Shown here: positions 33,218 to 41,615 of the stretch, piece after piece
Layout of the letters: each line of letters opens with the position of its first letter
How positions within the stretch are numbered: the stretch's first letter is position 1
DNA from: Pseudooceanicola sp050897975
GTDB lineage: Bacteria; Pseudomonadota; Alphaproteobacteria; Rhodobacterales; Rhodobacteraceae
Direction of reading: 5' to 3'
Assembly: GCF_050897975.1 (NCBI RefSeq)
Contig: NZ_JBPAXY010000001.1
Location: 310,001-374,000 of the forward strand
DNA length: 64,000 bases
Translations under genes and position numbers: made by a program
Notes under the pieces: model-generated
Seen by the model: the letters and a program-made list of their open reading frames with translations, nothing else
Databases searched by the model: none
Told to the model about the DNA's origin: nothing

Positions 33218-34777
33218 ATGCCCAAGGATTGCCGCCATCGCCCGGACCTGACCCCGCTTGTCACCGCGGCAGAGATGTTTCCCGCCCTGGAAACCCTCTG
33301 CCTCGGCGCCGGGCGCGAGATCCTGATGTCCTTCCGCATTCTGGATCCACGGACCCGCTTGCGCAGCCCAGAGGCCGAGGCCCTGGGCCTGACCACCTGG
33401 GCCGAGCTGGTCGCCTATCAGGCGGCAAAGGGCGTGAAGGTCCGCCTGCTGATCGCAGATTTCGACCCGGTCTTCGCCCCCGACCTGCACCGCGACGCCT
33501 GGGATGCGGGCACGGGATTTGCCGCCGGGCTGATGGCAGAGGCCGCACCCGAGGGCGCGGCAGGGTTCCACGGCGCCGAGGTGCAGGTGGCCCAGCATCC
33601 GGCCAGCGCCGCGCCGCTGTGGCGGCGGATCTTCGGTCGTTCGGTCTCGGACGCGGTGGCGGCGCTGCGCCAGCGCAACCCCGAACGGCTGACCCCGCCG
33701 CAATTGCAGGCCCTGTCGGGGGCGGTGACCCTGCGCCCCGCCTCGCTGCACCAGAAATTCGCCGTGGTGGACGGGCGCCGGGCGATCATCGGCGGGCTGG
33801 ACGTGGACGAACGCCGCTGGGACGACGAGGCGCACCGGCGGCGTGCCGAAGAGACCTGGCACGATGTCTCGCTCCAGGTCGAGGGGCCGGTCACCGCCGA
33901 CCTGCGCCGCCATTTCGCTGATTGCTGGGACCAGGCGCGGCAGGCCCAGGCCGCCAGTTTCGCCGCGACCCCGACCCCGGTGCAGACCACCGCGCCCCTG
34001 GTCGAGAGGCACCGCGCGCCCCTGGGTCCGCGCCTCTTGCGCACCCGATCCGAGGCGCGGCGCGGGCCGCTGCGCCTGGGGCCGAAGCCCGCGACCACCG
34101 AACATGAAGAGGCCCATCTGGCCGCCTTCGACAGCGCCGAACGGCTGATCTATCTGGAAAGCCAGTTCTTCCGCCACATGCCCCTGGCCCGCGCCCTGGC
34201 CCGGGCGGCGAAACGCGCGCCCGATCTGAACTGCATCCTGGTGCTGCCGACCGAACCCGAACGGGTGATCTTCAACGGCGACCGCAGTATCGACGCGCGC
34301 CATGAACTGGCGCTGCAACTGCGCGCCCTGACCCATATCCGCCGCGCCTTCGGCGACCGGCTGGCGCTGGTCGCCCCGGCCCAGCCCCGCCCGGCGCCGC
34401 GCCACACGCCGAAACCGCTGCATGGCGCCGGGGTGATCTATCTGCATTCCAAGGTCACCCTGGTGGACGACACCCTGGCCATCCTCGGCTCGGCCAATCT
34501 GAACGGGCGGTCGATGCGGTGGGACACCGAGGCCTCGCTGCAATTCCACGATGCCGCGCAGATCGCCGACCTGCGCGCCCGGCTGATGCAAAGCTGGTTG
34601 CAAGACCGGATGAAGGGCATGGGCGACCCCCAGGACGCCCGCGCCTGGACCCGGCTGGCCCAGGAAGAGGCGGCGCGCGACCCAGAGGACCGCCGCGCCC
34701 ATATCCTGCCCTGGCCCGAGGCGCGCAACCGCCGCCTGGCTCGTTTCCTGCCCGTCCTGCCGTCCGAGATGTTCTAG
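33218..34777 (+). CDS. Phospholipase D-like family protein
   Basis: 519 residues with two HKD half-sites: LHQKFAVVDGRRAIIGGLDV (about 175-194) and LHSKVTLVDDTLAILGSANL then NGRSMRWDTE (about 408-437). Both His-x-Lys-x4-Asp sets are intact, so phosphatidyltransferase or phospholipase D activity is possible. There is no N-terminal membrane helix or signal peptide, unlike cardiolipin synthases ClsA/ClsB, so I hold back from calling cardiolipin synthase. Substrate may be phospholipid headgroups at the cytoplasmic face. ATG at 33218 follows CAGGAGCCC. It converges with the rhomboid-like gene. Confidence 0.85.
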   Translation: MPKDCRHRPDLTPLVTAAEMFPALETLCLGAGREILMSFRILDPRTRLRSPEAEALGLTTWAELVAYQAAKGVKVRLLIADFDPVFAPDLHRDAWDAGTGFAAGLMAEAAPEGAAGFHGAEVQVAQHPASAAPLWRRIFGRSVSDAVAALRQRNPERLTPPQLQALSGAVTLRPASLHQKFAVVDGRRAIIGGLDVDERRWDDEAHRRRAEETWHDVSLQVEGPVTADLRRHFADCWDQARQAQAASFAATPTPVQTTAPLVERHRAPLGPRLLRTRSEARRGPLRLGPKPATTEHEEAHLAAFDSAERLIYLESQFFRHMPLARALARAAKRAPDLNCILVLPTEPERVIFNGDRSIDARHELALQLRALTHIRRAFGDRLALVAPAQPRPAPRHTPKPLHGAGVIYLHSKVTLVDDTLAILGSANLNGRSMRWDTEASLQFHDAAQIADLRARLMQSWLQDRMKGMGDPQDARAWTRLAQEEAARDPEDRRAHILPWPEARNRRLARFLPVLPSEMF

Positions 34778-34793
34778 GCCGGACGCGCCCCCC

Positions 34794-35486
34794 TCAGCGG
34801 TGGCGCAGCTTCGCCCGCAGCCGGGCAAAGCCCCCGGGCAGCAACAGCGGCGCCAGGGCAAAGCCTAGGACAAAGGCGGTGATCTCGGCCACCCAGGCCA
34901 TGCCGGTGTCGAAGAACAGCCCGAACAGCAGCTGGATCCCCATCAGCATCCCGATCAGGCGGAAGGCCATGACCTGGTTCTGCCCGACCGCGCGATAGTA
35001 GATCGACAGCATGTAGCTATAGGCGCCGATCATCCCATAGGCGGGCGGGAAGGCGCCATAGAGCGGGTCGGTCTCGGGCGCCACCAGGCCAAAGACCAGC
35101 GCGCCCCCGATGGTGGTGACCAGGAACAGCACGATCAGCCCGGCGGGCTTCATCGCCTCGCCGACAAACTTGCCAAGCGCCAGGAACATCACCCCCGCGA
35201 TCAGCGCCGACTGGAAGGCGCCATGGACGAAGGGATAGGTGACGAAGCGTTTCAGCAGCTCGGGCGCCAGATCCCCGGTGGCCAGCATGTAATCCAGGAA
35301 GGCCGGCGAGAAGGCGTAGTCCTGCAACGCCCCCAGGCGCCAGCCGATGGCCTGCGGGCCACCGATCAGCCCCGAATTGCCCAGCGAAAAGACCCCCTCG
35401 ATGCCGATGATGGCGATGAAGATCACCACGATCACCGGCGAGACGGGGTTCACCGGGCTGTCGTCCGGGCGGTGGTCGTCACTCAT
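34794..35486 (-). CDS. Rhomboid-superfamily membrane protein lacking catalytic residues
   Basis: 230 residues, six or seven hydrophobic helices, rhomboid fold by overall pattern: WR loop (GWRLGALQDY), RFVTYPFVHGAF in helix 2, YGMIGAY in helix 4 and a Gly-rich last helix (FVLGFALAPLL). The usual GxSG reads GAFPP, putting Phe146 at the nucleophile; the usual AH of the last helix reads AE, with Glu201 in place of His; in the HxxxxH/N segment only the first His (88) remains. A pseudoprotease, probably binding or chaperoning membrane proteins. Start at 35486 (MSDDHRPDD) has AAAGGA upstream. It lies between the PLD gene and trpS. Confidence 0.8.
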   Translation of the reverse strand: MSDDHRPDDSPVNPVSPVIVVIFIAIIGIEGVFSLGNSGLIGGPQAIGWRLGALQDYAFSPAFLDYMLATGDLAPELLKRFVTYPFVHGAFQSALIAGVMFLALGKFVGEAMKPAGLIVLFLVTTIGGALVFGLVAPETDPLYGAFPPAYGMIGAYSYMLSIYYRAVGQNQVMAFRLIGMLMGIQLLFGLFFDTGMAWVAEITAFVLGFALAPLLLPGGFARLRAKLRHR

Positions 35487-35596
35487 GGGGGCATCCTTTG
35501 CTGCTTGCGCCCGGGGCTGCCTGCTGTTGACGCCCCATTGGGGCATGGGTAAGCCAGCGCAGACGAATTTTCCAGACGCCGCTGACAGGAGTGCGG

Positions 35597-36649
35597 ATGA
35601 TGTCCGACGCCACCGAGACCAAGACCACGAAATTCCAGGACCGGGTGTTTTCCGGGATCCAGCCCTCGGGTGGGCTGACCCTGGGCAACTACCTGGGCGC
35701 CATGCGCCGTTTCGTGGACTGGCAAGAGCGCGGTCTGAAGGAAGGGTTCGAGACCATCTTCTGCATGGTCGACCTGCACGCGATCACCGTCTGGCAGGAT
35801 CCGCAGGCGTTGCGCCGCCAGACCCGCGAACTGGCCGCCGCCTATATCGCCTCGGGCCTCGATCCCGAAAAGTCGATCCTGTTCAACCAGTCCCAGGTGC
35901 CCGAACACACGCAGCTGGCCTGGATCTTCAACTGCGTGGCCCGCATGGGCTGGATGCAACGAATGACCCAGTGGAAGGACAAGGCGGGCAAGAACGCTCA
36001 GGCCGCCTCGCTGGGCCTGTTCGCCTATCCGGCGCTGATGGCCGCCGACATCCTGATCTACCACGCCACCCACGTCCCCGTGGGCGAGGATCAGAAGCAG
36101 CACGTCGAACTGACCCGCGACATCGCGGCCAAGTTCAACCACGACTACGGGCAGGACTTCTTCCCGCTGACCGAGCCGGTCATCGAGGGCACCGCCACCC
36201 GCGTCATGAGCCTGCGCGACGGCACCCGCAAGATGTCCAAGTCCGACCCCTCGGACATGGCGCGCATCAACCTGACCGATGACGCCGAGGCGCTGGTGAA
36301 CAAGATCCGCAAGGCCCGCACCGACCCCGACGGGCTGCCGTCCGAGGCCGAGGGCCTGGAAGGCCGTGCCGAGGCGCGCAACCTGGTGACGATCTATGCC
36401 GCCCTGGCGGGCACGGATGTGGACGCCGTGCTGCGCGATTTCGGCGGCAAGCAGTTCTCCGAGTTCAAGCCCGCCCTGGCCGATCTGGCCGTCGACAAGC
36501 TGGCGCCGATCTCCACCGAGATGGCCCGGCTGATGCAGACCCCCGACGAGATCGACCGCATCATCGGGCGCGGCGCCGAAAAGGCCCGCGAGATCGCCGC
36601 GCCGATCCTGCGCGACACCTATGAAATCGTGGGCATGATCCAGTCCTGA
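35597..36649 (+). CDS. trpS: Tryptophanyl-tRNA synthetase
   Basis: Charges tRNA-Trp. Class Ic enzyme of about 350 residues. The HIGH-type signature reads PSGGLTLGNYLGA (about 23-35) and the KMSKS motif is RKMSKSDPSD (about 211-220). Other family blocks: FCMVDLHAITVWQDP, NQSQVPEHTQLAWIFNC and MAADILIYHATHVPVGEDQK. CAGGAG ends at 35591, which suits starts at ATG 35597 or ATG 35600; GTG 35591 is within the ribosome-binding site and unlikely. A terminator hairpin lies at 36709. Divergent from the rhomboid-like gene. Confidence 0.97.
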   Translation: MMSDATETKTTKFQDRVFSGIQPSGGLTLGNYLGAMRRFVDWQERGLKEGFETIFCMVDLHAITVWQDPQALRRQTRELAAAYIASGLDPEKSILFNQSQVPEHTQLAWIFNCVARMGWMQRMTQWKDKAGKNAQAASLGLFAYPALMAADILIYHATHVPVGEDQKQHVELTRDIAAKFNHDYGQDFFPLTEPVIEGTATRVMSLRDGTRKMSKSDPSDMARINLTDDAEALVNKIRKARTDPDGLPSEAEGLEGRAEARNLVTIYAALAGTDVDAVLRDFGGKQFSEFKPALADLAVDKLAPISTEMARLMQTPDEIDRIIGRGAEKAREIAAPILRDTYEIVGMIQS

Positions 36650-36708
36650 CCCCGGGCCGGGCCCGCATGGCCCGCCCCCTGGCAGACCTGCCCGTCAGAC
36701 ACAGCGGC

Positions 36709-36739
36709 ACCCGTGGCCCCCGCAAGGGCCGCGGGTGTT
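36709..36739 (+). terminator. Intrinsic terminator after trpS
   Basis: ACCCGTGGCCC (36709-36719) pairs with GGGCCGCGGGT (36726-36736) with one G-U pair, followed by GTTG and a short T-rich stretch. Confidence 0.75.
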
Positions 36740-36881
36740 GCCATTTCATGGGCCCCCTCGGCCCGCCCGTCACCGAAGTGTTTCATTGCCCGGCTACCCT
36801 AGGGTCAAGGTTCTAGTGGAGAGTCGGATCACCCCCCCGATCTGCCCCTCGCAAATCCTTTGCTATCCCTTTTCAGCACCT

Positions 36882-36906
36882 GACCCCCGGCCTTCGGGCC
36901 GGGGTC
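36882..36906. terminator. UUCG-capped hairpin upstream of the aminotransferase
   Basis: GACCCC(C)GGCC and GGCCGGGGTC close on a TTCG tetraloop with one bulged C. No T-run follows, so it may be a leader hairpin or attenuator element rather than a terminator. Confidence 0.45.
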
Positions 36907-37026
36907 CATTCCGCCCGAAGTTCGCCCGGCCCAGGGTGCAGGCGCGGCGCCGCGCCTGTGCGCTGGCGCCCCTTCCCTCCTCCGGCGCATGGGTCTATCC
37001 CTAGGGCCAAGCGACCACAGGAGACG

Positions 37027-37896
37027 ATGATGGCAGGCGAGATTCACACCTTTTTCGACGGCAGCTGGTATCAGGGCGACGTGCCCGTGATGAAGGCCGG
37101 GGATCATGGCGCCTGGCTGGGCTCGACCGTCTTCGACGGGGCGCGGATGGTGAACGGGCTGATGCCCGACCTGCGCCCGCACCTGGAACGGGTCAACCGC
37201 TCGGCCGAGGCGATGATGATCAAGCCGACCTACAGCGTCGAGGACATGATCGCCCTGGTCCGTGACGGGCTGAAGAAATTCGCCACCGGCGAGGCGGTCT
37301 ATATCCGCCCGATGTACTGGGGCATCACCGGCGAGGAAAGCGTGGTGGAACCGGCCTTCGGCGGCGGCACCGGCTTTTGCATGGCGCTGGAAGCCATGCC
37401 CATGCCGGCCGAGGATTCCGCCGCGACCCTGTGCAAGACGCGCTTCCGCCGCCCGACCCTGGACACCGCCGTCTGCAACGCCAAGACCGGTAGCCTTTAT
37501 CCCAACAACGGCCGGATGCTGGCCGAGGCGCGCGCCCGCGGCTTTTCCAACGCGCTGGTCACCGACCAGCTGGGCAATGTCGCCGAAAGCGCCACGGCGA
37601 ATATCTTCATGGTCAAGGACGGCGAGGTCTTCACCCCGATCGCCAATGGCACCTTCCTGTCCGGCCTGACCCGGGCGCGCCACATCAAGAACCTGCGCGC
37701 CGATGGCGTGACGGTGCATGAGGCGGTGCTGACCTATGCGGATTTCGAAGGCGCCGACGAGGTCTTCCTGTCCGGCAACTTTGCCAAGGTCACCCCGGTC
37801 AAGCAGTTCGAGGACACCCATTACGAGATCGGTCCGATGACCAAGCGCGCGCGCGATCTCTACTGGGACTGGGCCAAGAGCGACATGGCGCTGTAA
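37027..37896 (+). CDS. Branched-chain amino acid aminotransferase (fold type IV)
   Basis: PLP enzyme of the IlvE/D-alanine aminotransferase class, about 289 residues. Begins GEIHTFFDGSWYQGDVPVM. The probable Schiff-base lysine is in CNAKTGSLYPNN; PLP-contacting Glu is in GNVAESATANIFMVKDG; SGLTRARHI also fits. It transfers amino groups between branched-chain amino acids (or related D-/L-amino acids) and 2-oxoglutarate. Rhodobacters have more than one such paralogue, so I leave the symbol open. CAGGAG precedes two adjacent ATGs (37027 and 37030); the second has the better spacing. A hairpin separates it from the converging acetyltransferase. Confidence 0.88.
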   Translation: MMAGEIHTFFDGSWYQGDVPVMKAGDHGAWLGSTVFDGARMVNGLMPDLRPHLERVNRSAEAMMIKPTYSVEDMIALVRDGLKKFATGEAVYIRPMYWGITGEESVVEPAFGGGTGFCMALEAMPMPAEDSAATLCKTRFRRPTLDTAVCNAKTGSLYPNNGRMLAEARARGFSNALVTDQLGNVAESATANIFMVKDGEVFTPIANGTFLSGLTRARHIKNLRADGVTVHEAVLTYADFEGADEVFLSGNFAKVTPVKQFEDTHYEIGPMTKRARDLYWDWAKSDMAL

Positions 37897-37904
37897 CCCC
37901 CGGC

Positions 37905-37930
37905 GGGGGCGTCGCGATACGCCCCCTCCC
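37905..37930. terminator. Bidirectional hairpin between aminotransferase and acetyltransferase genes
   Basis: GGGGGCGT (37905-37912) pairs exactly with ACGCCCCC (37919-37926) around CGCGAT; it stands between converging genes. Confidence 0.65.
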
Positions 37931-37947
37931 CCGGCCCTGCCCGGGCC

Positions 37948-38658
37948 TCAGACCTCGGGGTCCGAGGCCACCCGCACCAGGCGGGTCAGATCCGACAGGC
38001 GTTCGCGCTGACGGCCCTCGGCATCGAAGTTCGACGGGCTCAGCCAGACCGCATAGGCCTCTTTCAGGGCGGGCCAGTCGCCATCGGTGATGGCGAACCA
38101 GGCGCTGTCGCGGTTGCGGCCCTTCACCACCATATGCTGGCGGAACACCCCCTCATAGCTGAACCCCAGACGCTGCGCCGCGCGGCGCGAGGGCAGGTTC
38201 AGGGCGTTGCACTTCCACTCATACCGGCGATAGCCCGCCTCGAAGGCCCAGTTCATCATCAGCACCATCGCCTCGGTGGCGGCCACGGTGCCCTGTAGGG
38301 CCGGGGCGAAGGTGATATTGCCGACCTCGACCGAGCCGTTGGCGGGCACGATGTTCAGGTAAGAGGCCACGCCCAGCGGGCCTTTCTGCCGGTCCTCGAT
38401 GGTCAGGAATACCGACGGCCCCTCTTCGACCGAACGCACCCAGCGGTGATATTGCGGCGCCGAATGGAAGGGGCCCACGGGCATGTAATCCCACAGCCAG
38501 TCCTGATCGCCGAAGGCCGCGTGCAGCAGGCCCGCATGGGCATCGGCGCGCAGCGGGCGCAGGCGCACATGGCGCCCCTCCAGCGTCAGATCGCGAGGCG
38601 GGGCGGGCGGGGCCTGCCAGTTTTCGACCGGCGGCCCGACGGGGCGATCCTTGCTCAT
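37948..38658 (-). CDS. GNAT family N-acetyltransferase, RimJ/RimL-like
   Basis: 236 residues. LEGRHVRLRPLRADAHAGLL opens a GNAT domain of the RimJ/L type; GPLGVASYLNIVPANGSVEV is the beta-4 strand region that binds acetyl-CoA, followed by GTVAATEAMVLMMNWAFEAG, the P-loop helix. The end WKCNALNLPSRRAAQRLGF is characteristic. It could acetylate ribosomal-protein N-termini, amino acids or drugs; substrate cannot be inferred. No signal peptide. Transcribed on the minus strand, alone, with a 126-nt gap before the DUF1501 gene. Confidence 0.88.
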   Translation of the reverse strand: MSKDRPVGPPVENWQAPPAPPRDLTLEGRHVRLRPLRADAHAGLLHAAFGDQDWLWDYMPVGPFHSAPQYHRWVRSVEEGPSVFLTIEDRQKGPLGVASYLNIVPANGSVEVGNITFAPALQGTVAATEAMVLMMNWAFEAGYRRYEWKCNALNLPSRRAAQRLGFSYEGVFRQHMVVKGRNRDSAWFAITDGDWPALKEAYAVWLSPSNFDAEGRQRERLSDLTRLVRVASDPEV

Positions 38659-38784
38659 TCTCCGTCTCCCTTTGCGGTGCCCTGTCCCCGGGCGCGCTAG
38701 ACTTCGGGAAACGATAGGAAAAACCTTGCCGCATGGGAAGGGCCAGAGCGGCGGCGCAGCGCCGAAATCGCCCGCCCGCCTGCC

Positions 38785-40077
38785 CTACAGCACCAGCCGC
38801 GCCGCGTGGCCCATGTCGAGGCCGGGAAAGACCTGCCCCTCCAGCACCGCGCGGCCCAGCCCGAAGAGGCCCTGCATGACCCCCGCCGCATGGGCGCGCA
38901 CGTCGGTCAGGGGCATCAGGTCGCGGCGGGCGTACAGGTCGGCCTCGGCCAGGCCGGGCCAGCCGCCCGCCACCTGGCCGCCGCGCAGCGCGCCCCCCGC
39001 ATAGATCATCAGCCCGGCGGTGCCATGGTCGCTGCCCCCGGTGCCATTCAACCGCGCGGTGCGGCCGAACTCGGTCATCGCCACCACCGCCGTCTTGCCC
39101 CAGACCGCCGGGCCCAGCTCTGCCTGCAAGGTCAGCAGGACCGAGGCCAGGTTTTCCAGCGGGCCTTGCAGGGTGCGATGCTGCGCCGCGTGGGTGTCCC
39201 AGCCGTTGATCGAGAAGGTGGCGATGCGCGCCTCGGCCCGCAGCTTTTGCGCCGCGAAGCGGGCCAGGGCGTCATAGCCGCCCGCGCCGCGCGCCGATTG
39301 CGCCGCCTCGGCCAGAGCCTTGCGCGCCGCCTGGGCCGCGCCCGGGTCCATCGCCGCACCCTCCATCCTGGCGCTGTCCGCCATGTCCATCATCTCGCCC
39401 ATTTGCAGCATCTCGCCCGCGACGTCGCCCGGGGCCACCAGCCCCGACAGCACCAGCGCCTCGCCCAGGGCGTCGCGAAACAGCGGGTCGTCATGGGTCA
39501 CCATTTCCAGCAGCCGTTCGGTCTGCGGGCTCAGCGTCAGGGCGGCATCGGGCGACCAGTTCGACACTGGCGCGGCGCCCGAGGTCAGCAGCATGTCGCC
39601 CCGCCCGATGGTATAGGTCGTCTCGGCCTCGATGCCGGGCACCGCCTGCAACATGCGGTTCAGCCAGCCGTCGCGCGCCTGGCCCACCCCCAGGGTGCCC
39701 GCCTCCAGGATGTCCTGGCCGTCGAAATGGCTGCGCTTGTCGCGATAGGGGGTCGAGGTGGCGTTGACGAAGCCCAGCTCGCCTGCCTGCCAAAGCGGCG
39801 CCAGGGGGGCCAGGGCCGGGTGCAGCTCCCAGGCGCCATCCAGGGCCACGCCGGTCCCCGCGCCGCGATCCGGGCGCAGGGCGGCAAAGTTGGGATCGCT
39901 TACCGGGCGCAGCGCATCCAGACCGTCCAGCGCGCCGCGCAGGATCAGCACCACCAGGCGCCGGTCCCAGGGGGCGGCGGCAAAGGACATCGGCGTGATC
40001 AGCGGGCTGGCCGCCGCCGAACAGCCGATCAGCGCCGAGCGCCAAAGGAAATCGCGTCTGTTTACCCTGTTGCCCAT
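38785..40077 (-). CDS. DUF1501 family Tat-exported protein
   Basis: 430 residues. N-terminus MGNRVNRRDFLWRSALIGCS is a twin-arginine signal (NRRDFLW); the mature part contains VLILRGALDGLDALRP, TEFGRTARLNGTGGSDHGTA and DVRAHAAGVMQGLFGL, typical for DUF1501. The domain is in the alkaline phosphatase/sulfatase superfamily (Asp/His-rich GGSDHG), but no enzyme activity is established. It follows the DUF1800 gene with a 2-nt gap, the classic DUF1800-DUF1501 pair. The ATG at 40077 is downstream of a much longer open frame which I do not accept because it covers the neighbour's stop. Confidence 0.9.
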   Translation of the reverse strand: MGNRVNRRDFLWRSALIGCSAAASPLITPMSFAAAPWDRRLVVLILRGALDGLDALRPVSDPNFAALRPDRGAGTGVALDGAWELHPALAPLAPLWQAGELGFVNATSTPYRDKRSHFDGQDILEAGTLGVGQARDGWLNRMLQAVPGIEAETTYTIGRGDMLLTSGAAPVSNWSPDAALTLSPQTERLLEMVTHDDPLFRDALGEALVLSGLVAPGDVAGEMLQMGEMMDMADSARMEGAAMDPGAAQAARKALAEAAQSARGAGGYDALARFAAQKLRAEARIATFSINGWDTHAAQHRTLQGPLENLASVLLTLQAELGPAVWGKTAVVAMTEFGRTARLNGTGGSDHGTAGLMIYAGGALRGGQVAGGWPGLAEADLYARRDLMPLTDVRAHAAGVMQGLFGLGRAVLEGQVFPGLDMGHAARLVL

Positions 40078-40079
40078 GG

Positions 40080-41471
40080 TCACATCCTTTGGAAAGCGGG
40101 GGCGGCGAAGGCCAGCGACAGGCCCTCGATGCGGGTCTGGGCGGCGGCGACGGCAAAACGCAGCCCCTCGGGCGCCAGGGGGCCCAGGGCGGTTTGCAGC
40201 ACCTCGCGCGGGTCCGGCACCTCGTCCAGCAGCAAAAGCGGCGCCGAGGTCAGCCATTGCAGCCGCGCGGCGTAGCGTTGCGGGGTGATCCAGGCGCCGT
40301 CGCCCTCGGGCCAGCCATCGGGCCCGTTGGGCTGTTCCCAGGGCTGCCCCATCTGCGCCAGGGGCGCAGCAAAGCCGATGTTGAACCCCTTTTCATTGCC
40401 AAGGGGCATCTGCGCGGCCCCCACATCCAGCGCCCGCAGGACCGAGCCGATGAAATCGACGGGCTGTTTCACATTGCCCGCCAGCGGATTGGCCCAGGCC
40501 GCCGGGTGGTCCAGCAGCACCGCATAGACCTCGGCCAACTGGCCCTCGGTCTCGGCGTAGCGGGCGGCCATGTCGGCCACCAGCGCCTCGGGCGGGTCGT
40601 CGGCAACGAAATGCACCGCCAGCTTGCGCGCCAGATGGCGGGCGGTGGCGGGGTGGCGGGCCAGATCCTCCAGCGCGGCAGTGACCTCGGCCAGTTGCGG
40701 CGGCTCGGCCCCGCCATAGCTCTGGCCCAGCACGGTTTCCGGCCCCGGTTCCGCATAGCGGGGCTGGAAGACGAAACCGCCCTCGAAGGTGAAGCTGAGC
40801 CCGGTCAGCAGCTCCGCCAGCTGGCGCACGTCGTCCTGGGTATAGGGGCCATCGACGCCCAGGGTGTGCAGCTCCATCACCTCGCGGGCCAGGTTCTCGT
40901 TCAGCCCGGCACGGCCGCCCCGGCGTTTCACCTCGGGCGCATTGGGGCCGATGGAACTGGCCTGGTCGAGGTAGTGCAGCATCATCGGCGCGGTGGTGGC
41001 GGCGATCAGCATATCGGCAAAGCGCCCGGCCAGATGCGGGCGGATGGCGTTTTCGGCGAAGGGGGCGACACCGCGGCGCGGGATGCCGAACTTGCCGCGC
41101 ACGGTGAAATGGTCGGCCCAGAAGGCGGTCAGCCGCTCGCGCAGCCCGTCGGGGGTCTGCGCCCGGCGCAGGAACATCTGCAAGACCCAGTCGGCGCGAG
41201 CCTTGCGCGCCGCCTTGTTGTGCAGGTTCTGCTCTTTCTTCGCCGCGCGCAGGGCCTCGTCCGTGCGGGCGGCCTTGCGGATCTCGGTCAGCTCCGCCGC
41301 CTCGCGCAACCGGGTCTGGAACCCGGGCCAGTCCTCGATCGGGAAGGCCTGGGCGGCCAGGTCGGGACCGGACAGACGGGCCAGCATCCGCGCCGCAGAA
41401 GGGGCCGGATCCTGGCGCGGCGACAGGCCGGTGCCAAAGCGGATCTCGGCAAGGTGGGGGTCATAGGCCAT
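40080..41471 (-). CDS. DUF1800 family protein
   Basis: 463 residues beginning MAYDPHLAEIRFGTGLSP. The mid-part shows RERLTAFWADHFTVRGKFG, LNENLAREVMELHTLGVDG and YTQDDVRQLAELLTGLSF, hallmark blocks of DUF1800. No signal peptide is visible; the partner DUF1501 has a Tat signal. The pair is widespread but its function is unknown (proposed roles in extracellular or cell-envelope biology are not proven). The start at 41471 is chosen by homology with the N-terminus of the family; the frame stays open to 42521 opposite the next gene, but that is GC-rich shadow. Divergent from the phosphodiesterase-like gene. Confidence 0.9.
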   Translation of the reverse strand: MAYDPHLAEIRFGTGLSPRQDPAPSAARMLARLSGPDLAAQAFPIEDWPGFQTRLREAAELTEIRKAARTDEALRAAKKEQNLHNKAARKARADWVLQMFLRRAQTPDGLRERLTAFWADHFTVRGKFGIPRRGVAPFAENAIRPHLAGRFADMLIAATTAPMMLHYLDQASSIGPNAPEVKRRGGRAGLNENLAREVMELHTLGVDGPYTQDDVRQLAELLTGLSFTFEGGFVFQPRYAEPGPETVLGQSYGGAEPPQLAEVTAALEDLARHPATARHLARKLAVHFVADDPPEALVADMAARYAETEGQLAEVYAVLLDHPAAWANPLAGNVKQPVDFIGSVLRALDVGAAQMPLGNEKGFNIGFAAPLAQMGQPWEQPNGPDGWPEGDGAWITPQRYAARLQWLTSAPLLLLDEVPDPREVLQTALGPLAPEGLRFAVAAAQTRIEGLSLAFAAPAFQRM

Positions 41472-41615
41472 GGGCAGGATCCCGGTTGAGACAGGGCGCA
41501 GCCTAGCACGCCCTGCGCCCCTTGGGCAGCGGACAAACCGCCCCGGTCGCGGCACTGTTACATCGGACGGGCATAGGGTTGCACAGGATTGCAATACCCC
41601 CCGAAAGGACCCCCG

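Larger units (their letters stand above)
36650..37026. other. Intergenic space between trpS and the aminotransferase
   Basis: No gene seen. It contains the trpS terminator (36709-36739), a 10-bp palindrome ACCCTAGGGT (36796-36805), and a hairpin at 36882-36906. Part of the region around 36780-36870 is less GC-rich and could hold the aminotransferase promoter, but no clear -35/-10 pair was found. Confidence 0.5.

Noticed and set aside
33218..34777. Cardiolipin synthase assignment
   Set aside because: No N-terminal membrane helices; the protein is kept as a generic PLD-family enzyme although both HKD motifs are intact.
35486..35546. Longer start of the rhomboid-like protein
   Set aside because: The extra 20 residues lack a ribosome-binding site and overlap the trpS promoter region; the ATG at 35486 has AAAGGA.
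36796..36805. Palindrome ACCCTAGGGT as an operator
   Set aside because: Ten bases can occur by chance and there is no second copy or clear promoter context.
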